Below are positions 56,126 through 64,000 of a stretch of DNA of 64,000 nucleotides, in pieces. The stretch's first letter is position 1; every line of letters starts with the position of its first letter. A program made the position numbers and the translations under genes. The notes under the pieces are model-generated. The model saw nothing but the letters and a program-made list of their open reading frames with translations. It made no database searches and was not told the origin of the DNA. This stretch comes from Rhipidocladum racemiflorum (taxonomy: Eukaryota > Streptophyta > Magnoliopsida > Poales > Poaceae), in contig CM070579.1 of assembly GCA_036346355.1 (NCBI GenBank), forward strand, positions 1,178,001-1,242,000, read 5' to 3'.

Positions 56126-59100
56126 TGTAATATCCCGAGTATTTCTATACTCAAGCCACTGTACATTTGTACTCAAACGCTGTTCAATAATACACTGTGC
56201 TTGTGTATTTTCGTGTCTTGAGTGAACATACTTGCTTGGGATCAGAAAGAACCCTTCAACTTAAGTAATTTCGCTCATAAGTAAATTCGAATTAGGTTGG
56301 GCAAGTGCTGTGACCCTATTAACTTCCAAATACTTTGGAACAATTAGTAATCAACCCTGGAAGCTTTAGCCGTCAAGGCCCAAGTTCAAAAGTTCGGGAT
56401 GTCGGAGTATCCGGATCCACACTTTCGAGTATCGGATCCAACCGGAATGTGGGACAAAGTCCGGAGTGTCGGATTGGGCTGGCAAGCGGTCCAACCCGGA
56501 GTGTCGGACCAATGTCCGGAGTGTCGGGTTAGTGTTACCGAAGACCCCAACCCGAGTCTCGGGTTGAGTCCGAGAGTCCGTATTGGCGTGGGGTTTTGTA
56601 TAAAAGTCCCATTTCGTGGCTCCCTTCCATTCTTTCTTCTTCTACTTTGGTTTCCCCACTTCCTTGGTGTTCTCTCCACCACCCCGAGCTCCTCTCCGGT
56701 GAGCCACCGGCAGTGACCCTCCCGGTGACTCCTCCATCTCGGTGTGCTCCTCCCAAGCCGTCATTCCCCATCCTCCACCCGGCGTTGCTCCTCCTCCATC
56801 TTCCTTGGAGGTAAGCTTTTCTCTTAGGGTTTGATTCGCGGGATTCTTGGGTTCTAGAGTCGTTCATGGTGGGATTAGGACTTAGGTTTGGATTTGGGAG
56901 GCTAGGGTTGAACTTGGATTCTAGGGTTTTGGGTGTAGTGGTTTTAGGGTTGAAAATGGGATTGGGATTAGTGAATGTGGTATGCTAGAGTGGTAGATCG
57001 GGTAGTAGTAATGTCGATTTAAGGAGTTGTTAGTGTGAGTTAGAGATTTGGCGGGTTAGCGGCGTTTTCTCGTAGAATCGGCTAGTTCGAGCTCCTTAGG
57101 TTCGCTAGGTGTCACGAAAGTCGTAGATCGGGTCGCGGTGAAGTTGTAGGGAGTGGTAAGGTCTCCGTCTCCTCGTCGAGTTGGACCAAATGCCCTAGGA
57201 CCGAGTATCCGGGCATATGGTCCGGAGTGTCGGATTGTCCGGAGTATCCGGACGAAGCGGTCGGAGTGTCCGGCCTATCCGGTTTGTCCGGATGCAAAAC
57301 CGGACTATCCGGTTAGGCTGTTTCGTCCGGTCGTGTTGTGTTGTCCGAGTGCGTTGTTTCTTCAGGGTTTCTTGGTTGTACTTCATTCTTGTGTATTGCA
57401 TGCACTTCATGGTGCATTTAAAACTTTCTTTTGCTAAGTTGTATTTCTTTCTGTCGTTTTTTGTTGCTTTGACCGATTAGAGGCTAGCGAGTGGGCTTAG
57501 CCTCGAACAACCCGAGCATCATCCGGACATCACGAAGTGCAACAACAAGGCAAGCACCTCCTTTGACCATCTTGAAACCTATATTTCGCGATGTCTACTT
57601 TGATTTCTCAAACCATATGCATTGTTTATATTCGGTAAATTGCTAGTTTGTGGGAATGGTAGATATACCCTGATTTGGTGGTTTCCCTCAATTTAATTCC
57701 CTGAGATCATTGATAACCTTAGTAGGGTTAGACAATTTAATAAAATGTCACTTGGGTATAAACGATTTAGTAATTGCATACGCTTAGACAACGCAATAGA
57801 GGTGAGCAAAGTCAGTCCTTACCAAATGCTCAAAATTATGATAAATGTAATTGGTTTTGGAAAAGTTTTGGAAATGTGAATCGTAAAGGTATATTGGTAA
57901 AAATGTGAAGTGTCTAGTTGGTAATTAGACTTGGCGGGAGGTATAATATGTGCTAGTTAAACATGGTGGTGATTGGTTGGCGAGTTAAGTGGAGTTCCCG
58001 CTTGAGTCACTAGGCAAAAATATAAGGACCGAACTTGTGACGGTTTTTGAATTGAACACCGTGCAACCGCGCAATGCTTTGGGATGGGGCAGCCTATTCT
58101 AGTACTTGAAGTGTGAGGATAGCCATGCCTGTTGGTAGGCCGAAGAGTGGACCTTTTCCTGTGTTGGCAGATCCAAGCGCGGTGTGTGTGTCCTCACGAC
58201 CCGCCGTATGCGCCTTCGTGTGTGTGCGCTTGTACTTTTGCAGCGAGGAATCGCTCCGATTCATGTTTGTTGATACAACGGTGTACGCCTTGCTATGGGG
58301 TAATGCGCGGCCAACAATTCGCCGTCGTCACGATGAGTATTCCGTGGCCGCCTGAGTGGTGGTTGGCCTCTTATCGCCATAGTAGTGGATTTGTCGTCAC
58401 CGGTCTTTGGGGTGTGGCTATAACCTCAGCGATGGGAAAGAATAGATCATTCTTGTATATCGGATACCTCGTGTATCGCGTGTACCCTGGAGGACCGGGA
58501 TGCAAGTCCGAGTTGTGTTTGGGTCAAGTGCGCAAACTCTGCAGAGTATCAAATAATTCTAAGCGATTAGCCGTTCTCACGGTTATGAGCAATCTTCTCT
58601 AATCATATCAAGTATAGAGATTTGGTTTGGTTTTGAAAATGAAAATCTATTTGAGTCGGTATAAAGTATGTGGTGGAATGGTACTTGATGGAATTGTGGA
58701 TATGTGTATATGATTCTCGATGGGATTATGAGTATGTATGGATGTCGATTCGTATCGATTGCGACCATGGATGGTGGCAATTTGTGGAGCTTCGATTGTT
58801 ACATACCTTTGTAAATATGTTTTATTCAAGCTTTGTCTTTCAAATTATGTATTACTTTTCGATGAACTGTTTTAAATCCGACTTTACGCAATTAACCCGA
58901 TGTAGAAGCTTTATCCCGATGAATCAGCCTGCATTTATTTATATTTCCATACACTAAAGTCTTGCGAGTACATACGTGTACTCATCGTTCTCGCTAACCC
59001 TTTTTCCACGAGAGGAAGGTAATGATGATGTCGGATGATGGCGAGCCCCTTTTCTGTGAGTGTTGCGGCCGTAGTCCCTCCCTCGATCGATGCTTTGTGG

Positions 59101-59440
59101 GGTGGTCGGGCCACCGCTGGTTGTCTTTCTTTTGTTTCATTTGTCGCTTTACTTCTTTTGGTTTACCGTAATACTCTTGTTCAAGGTTTACACCCAGTTA
59201 TGTAATTACCTTAGTTTATCTTTTCGTGCATTGATACTCGGGTTGTGGAGTGCAGCGATCTTGGAGCTCTGATCCAGGGATCGATGCTCGGATGCGTCTG
59301 AGCACCGGTCGAAGCTAAGGGTTCGATCCGTCGATCGAATTTTTAGGTTCAGATCTTGATGTCGAGGCTTCCTGTTGCTATACGGTGCTATACGCTCTGA
59401 TGAGCGGCGTCTGATGCGGTATAGGAAGAGGGGTCCTCAC
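56126..59440 (+). repeat. 5-prime LTR of the Tekay-like element, 3.3 kb
   Basis: U3 ends with a TATA-like TATAAAA (56599-56605). Two clusters of CGGAGTGTCGG/TCCGG-type short repeats lie at about 56395-56590 and 57190-57330, one on each side of the TATA box. The rest has no coding signatures; short open frames are incidental. Confidence 0.8.
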
Positions 59441-60025
59441 AGCGTTGGTATCGAGCCATTGATTGCAGGAGGACTTAGTTAGCACGGACGTTAGACTTAG
59501 GGACAGATTTTTCTTCTCAAAATTTATTTTGAAGTACAAAACTCTATTTTCAAAGTGTAGAATGCTATTCTTGTCCATTCTATAGCTTTTCGCTTATCTA
59601 CTCTTCAAAATGAATCTGATCTTAATCCAAATTTCAAAAATTTGTTTCCTTCTTCTATCTTGTTCAAAAGGATTAAGAGGAATGCGGTTTTAGCTAAGAA
59701 TGGGTTAAGGATAGATGTTTGTGGTTGTAATTAGGGGTTATTTGTCGTTTCCCTGAGTTGGTTTTTGAATTGGTTCTTATGCTTCTTTGAATGAATGCTT
59801 GTAGTGTGTTTGTGTTTGTGAGTGCATCCTTTGGGATCAATCATTACGCACTTGATTTGCCTGATTAGTTGACTCAAGCTGTGCATTTGAGATGCCTCCC
59901 GAAGGAGAGCAGTTCGTGCGCTTCCAGCGGTGATGATCTTTGGAGGCGTGGCGATGCTTGATGGGGCGAGGGGCCCAACGATCGCGGGTCCCTCTTGGTA
60001 GGTCACCGGGTTCGATCTCGGCTAC
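59441..60025 (+). other. Leader region of the Tekay-like element
   Basis: It includes the initiator-Met-type PBS at 59443-59455 and an untranslated leader up to gag. Nothing else was recognised. Confidence 0.6.
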
Positions 60026-60900
60026 ATGCCCAGAGTGAGAGCTCCCTCCACCTCCTCCTGCTCCCGATATGGCTGCACTCATGTTGCGGCAGACTCGGCT
60101 CATGGAAGTGATGGTCCAGCTGTCGAGGGCAGCAACGGCCCGCGGCGGCGATCTCGGTTGTCGGAGTTCCAAATAACTCGACCGCGAGCTTTTCTTCCTT
60201 CTGAGATCCGATGGAGGCGGAGGATTGGCTTAGCGACATGGAGGAAGTTGGAGTTAGTCGGTTGCACCGATGCGGAGAAGGTTCAAGACACCGCCTACTA
60301 CCTCCAGGGGACCGGCCTTCGTGGTGGAGCGGCAGGGCTGTTCGCCTGCAGATCAGTCACCACATGGGCAGAGTTCAAGGCGCGCTTCGCTCCTTCCATG
60401 TTCGGCGGGCTTGATCGAGATCAAGAAGCGGGAGTTCTACGACCTTCGCCAGGGTCTATGGCGGTGATGGACTACCTCCACCGCTTCAACCATTTGTCAC
60501 GCTATGTTCTTGATGAGGTGACCACCGAGGCTAGGAGAGTGACATTGTTCAAGGAGCACCTCACCGAGGAGATCCGTTTCGGCTTCGCCGGTCATGACAT
60601 TCCTAGCCTGCAGGTCTTGGTGGGCAAGGCCATTAGCATTGAGGATGGCGCCAAGGCGCTTATGGAGAGCCGCAGCGCAAGTGGGCAGCTCGGCCGCGGC
60701 CCCGGCGGACCTTCCAGGACTCGCACCTTCACTCGATCGGCCCCGGCCTTGGCGCCCGCTTGATTCGAGAGGTCCCAGGGCTTACCTCCTCGCCACGCCC
60801 GAGTTCGGTGCGATCACCTAGCCGCCAATACAGCGATTGGGGTCCCGAAATCCATTTGGCCATATCACTTGCTTCTCCTGCGGCGGAAGGGCCGCCGCCC
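60026..60900 (+). pseudogene. Gag of the Tekay-like element, frameshifted
   Basis: The main frame (to 60763) encodes ELVGCTDAEKVQDTAYYLQG, TTWAEFKARFAPSMF, SMAVMDYLHRFNHLSRYV and EHLTEEIRFGFAGHDIPSLQ, the capsid-like core of Tekay gag. The zinc knuckle (ITCFSCGGRA...RCCH) follows in a different frame near 60860-60905, with its spacing disturbed. Frame breaks make it non-functional as read. Confidence 0.8.
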
Positions 60901-61034
60901 GATGCTGTCATCGGCGAGCGGCGGCGGCGGCGGCTCGAGTGCACCCGGCCGTCCCGGTCGATGCGGTGGGCGTGGGAGTGGGCAATCAGGGCGCCCGGTT
61001 CCGTGCAGCTTCAGCTCAGGGCCATGGCCGCTGA

Positions 61035-63990
61035 ATGTGGCCACCGCAGAGAGGCAAGCAGCGGCTCGGATGTGGTGTTGGGTACGTTGTCTGTTCATTC
61101 GTACCCGCCTTAGTATTATTTGACTCTGGAGCGTCGCATTCCTTTATTTCTTCACGCTTTGTTGTTCGACATGAGGTGCATTCTTTGTACCTCGAGAAGT
61201 ACTTGTTGATCCGATTCGCTGGATCCGTTTTGACCGCCGAGCTTGTGAGTCCAGGGGTTAGAATTGAGATCAATGGGGTAGAATTTCGGGTGATCTTATC
61301 AACATTGAGGCGTCGAGGTCTTGATGTGATTCAGGTATGGGTGGCTGTCCAAGCATCGAGGGCATATTGATTGTGCCAGGAGATCCGTTTCATTAGTCAA
61401 CCACGATGGCATTCTGTTACCTTTTCTTGTTCGCTCGAAGGCAGCCTTTGCTCGGTGCTCTTTGCTAGGGGACGATCAGGTACGGTGGTGTGTGAAGTAC
61501 CCTGATGTGTTCCCTGATGAGCTGCCAGGTTTGCCACCTGATCGCGATTTGGAGTTCATCATCGATCTCTTACCTGGCACTTCTCCAATTTCTAAGCGTC
61601 CGTACAGGATGCCTGCTGATGAGCTGATCGAGTTGAAGATTCAGCTCAAGGAGCAGTTAGAGAAGGGGTTCATTCGTCCCGATTCTTCTCCTGGGCAGCC
61701 CGATTCTGTTTGTGAAGAAGAAAAGCGGCACTCTTCGCATGTGCGTTGATTACCGGTCGTTGAATGAGGTCACTGTCAAGAACAAGTATCCTCTCCCTCG
61801 GATCGATGATTTGTTTGACCAATTAGGCGGAGCTCGAGTTTTCTCCAAAATAGACTTGAGATCCGGCTATTTTCAGCTCAAGATCCGTCCGGAGGATATC
61901 GTGAAGACCGCATTCACCACTCGCTACTGCATGCGAGTACACGCGATTGTTTCGTTTGGCCTCACCAATGCACCAGCCACCTTCATGAATCTGATGAACA
62001 AAGTCTTCATGGAGTTCCTTGATAGATTTGTGGTGGTGTTCATTGATGACATCCTCATATACTCTAAGGATGACGATGAGCACGCACTTCACTTGCATAT
62101 GGTGCTTAGCAAGCTTCGCGAGCATCAGTTGTATGCCAAATTCAGTAAGTGTGAGTTCTGGCTCAAGCAAGTGGAGTTTGCAGGGCATGTCTGTCGAGAA
62201 GGTGGGGTAGCAGTTGATCCACGTAAGATACAAGGCGTACTCAATTGGGAGCAGCCCCATAATGTCCACGAGATTCGGAGTTTTCTCGGTCTTGCAGGAT
62301 ACTATCGCCGGTTTATCGAGAATTTCTCCAAAATTTCTAAACCATTGTCGGCGCTACTCAAGAAGGAGAAGAAATATGAGTGGTCACCTGGTTGTGAGTC
62401 CAGTTTTGGGAGAGTGAAGAATAGACTCACCTTGCACCGATGTTGGTCCTTCTGACATTCACAAGAACCGATGTCTATTGTGATGCATCCGTCTTGGACT
62501 TGGTTGTGTGTTGATGCAGGAGGGCAAAGTGGTTGCTTATGCTTCTCGACGACTAAAGCCTCATGAAGCCAATTACCCGACGCATGATTTGGAGCTTGCG
62601 GTGTTGTTCATGCTCTCAAGTTGTGGCGACATTATCTCATAGGAAGCAGATGTGAGATCTACACCGACCACAAAAGCTTAAAGTACTTCTTTCGCAGCCA
62701 GGATCTAAATTTGAGACAGCGTCGATGGCTAGAGCTGATCAAAGACTATGATTTGGGTATTCATTACCATCCTGGCAAAGCGAATGTGGTTGCAGATGCC
62801 CTCGATCGCAAGCTGCACCTGATGAATGCCTTGGGTGTCATTGGCGATCTCGGTGGTTGAAGAGTTTGAAGCTCAATCTAGAAGTGGTTGAGTATGGTTA
62901 CGTTTCTGCTTTAGCCGTACAACCCACTCTAGAGTCTCAGATTCAGCAGCTCAACTACAAGATGATCTTGTGATTGAGATTAGACGCTTGATTGGTTGAA
63001 AATGGCGCATCTCCAGGTTTTCTGTGAAGTCCAATGGGCTGATCTTGCATGGGCAGCAGTGTATGTCACGATAATGTTGAGATCAAGGGGTTGATCTGTC
63101 GAAGCTCATGATACTCCTCTCTCTGTCCATCTGGCGGCACCAAGATGTACCAGGACCTTCGCGAGCAGTGCGGTGGCAGGTATGAAGAAGGAGATCGCGG
63201 CTCATGTGGCGCATTGTGATGTGTGCCAGCGTGTCAAGGCTGAACATCAAAGGCCAGCCGGATTACTTCAGCCATTGCAGATCCACTGAGTGGAAGTGGG
63301 AAGAGATTGGGATGGATTTCATTACAGGTCTACCAAGGTCCTCCACGGTCACGACTCTATTTGGGTGATCATTGACCGTCGACCAAGGTAGCTCATTTCA
63401 TTCGATTCATACCACCTATTCGGAGCCAAACTAGCGGAACTCTATTTGCGAACATTGTTCGGCTCCATGGAGTTCCAAAAGTCATAGTCTCGACCGTGGT
63501 TCATGATTCACCTCCAGATTTTGGGAGAGTTTGCAGTCCATTCTTGGCACTAAGCTATCCTTGATCGCTTACCATCCCCAAAGCCGACGACAGACGGAAA
63601 GGGCAAACCAAATCCTTGAAGACATGCTAAGGGCTTGTGTCTTTGTGCTCTGACAAGTCGTGGGAGAAATGCTTGCCATTTCTTTGAGTTCTCCTACAAC
63701 AACAGTTATCAAGTCAGTCTTCAGATGTCGCCTATCGAGGCTCTTTATGGCAAGAAGTGCAGAACACCACTGTTTTGGTCCGAGGTTGGTGAGAGACAAT
63801 TCTTCGGGCCAGCCATGATTGAAGAGGCTGAAAGGCAAGTTAGCTTGATTCGAGACCGGTGAGAGAAGCTCGGTCTCGTCGAGAAGAGCTATCTTGTCGC
63901 CGTCGCCATGAGTTGAGCTTTGAGGTGGGTGACTTTGTCTACCTCAAGGTCTCACCACTCCGCGGTACTCGCGATTTCAAGTCCGCGGGA
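61035..63990 (+). pseudogene. Protease-RT-RNase H-integrase of the Tekay-like element, frameshifted
   Basis: Protease: VLFDSGASHSFISSRF near 61110-61165. RT: the approach YPDVFPDELPGLPPDRDLEF (about 61499-61560), then LRMCVDYRSLNEVTVKNKYP, SKIDLRSGYFQLKIRPED and the active-site VFIDDILIYSK (62030-62070). RNase H: EIYTDHKSLKYFFRSQDLN and YHPGKANVVADAL (62650-62800). Integrase: a broken zinc region and core (GMDFITGLPRS near 63312, AYHPQSRRQTERANQILEDM near 63570), then FEFSYNNSYQVSLQMSPIEA (from about 63680) and the C-terminal VGDFVYLKVSPLRGTRDF (from about 63925). At least five frame changes occur. The chromodomain, if present, lies past the window. Confidence 0.85.
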
Positions 63991-64000
63991 AGCTAGCCCC

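Larger units (their letters stand above)
56126..64000 (+). mobile_element. Tekay-like Ty3/gypsy chromovirus, 5-prime portion, runs off window
   Basis: A 3.3-kb LTR (56126-59440) begins TGTAATATCCCGAG and ends GGTCCTCACA. A PBS-like TTGGTATCGAGCC (59443-59455) follows, then gag, protease, RT, RNase H and integrase in order on the plus strand. The long LTR and the TGTAATATCCCGA start are typical of Tekay/Del chromoviruses. It is inserted in the gag of the Tat-like element. The 3-prime LTR and target duplication are beyond the window; the five bases before it are AGGGC. The coding region is heavily frameshifted. Confidence 0.85.

Overview
The window is nuclear DNA of a grass (Poaceae). The evidence is intron-split plant genes with very GC-rich first exons, Tourist/PIF-type MITEs with TAA or TTA duplications, hAT and Mutator-type MITEs, a tRNA-derived SINE, a CACTA transposon, and Ty3/gypsy elements resembling the Reina, Tat/Retand and Tekay groups. 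The species cannot be named from the sequence alone. All homology statements come from reading motifs; no search was run.

The left part (1-14.5 kb) is mostly intergenic DNA with MITEs. It holds one intact gene, an eight-exon TIC32-like short-chain dehydrogenase (5792-8317), a minus-strand SINE, the frameshifted remains of a BTB/POZ gene on the minus strand (10364-10917), and a copia-like primer-binding-site remnant near 11.95 kb. The middle (14.5-38.4 kb) is the gene-rich core. On the minus strand lies a five-exon CDC14/SIN-component-like gene whose third intron carries a complete 5.4-kb Reina-like retrotransposon. Head to head with it, 293 bp away, is a two-exon PPR gene of the At1g60770 type. 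Two plus-strand genes follow: a small basic CCDC137-like protein in five exons, and a thirteen-exon MIT + AAA ATPase of the spastin/katanin group. All five gene models splice with consistent phase, and no internal stop was seen.

At 39.8 kb there is a U4 spliceosomal RNA gene with a canonical plant upstream sequence element and a TATA box at Pol II spacing. Apart from it, the right part (38.4-64 kb) is transposon DNA: a 1.5-kb hAT element with a GC-rich passenger and an exact 8-bp duplication, a foldback element, a decayed CACTA transposase region with arrays of palindromic subterminal repeats, a Tat/Retand-like LTR element with a minisatellite in its LTR, and a Tekay-like element inserted into the Tat gag. 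The Tekay-like element runs off the right edge.

The transposon coding regions contain many single-base frameshifts while the host genes are clean. This may be real decay or partly consensus error in repeats. I see no obviously new multi-gene system. The most useful observations are the U4 gene, the divergent CDC14-like/PPR promoter, the inverted MITE pair in the PPR intron, the retroelement-bearing intron, and the composite CACTA/hAT structures.
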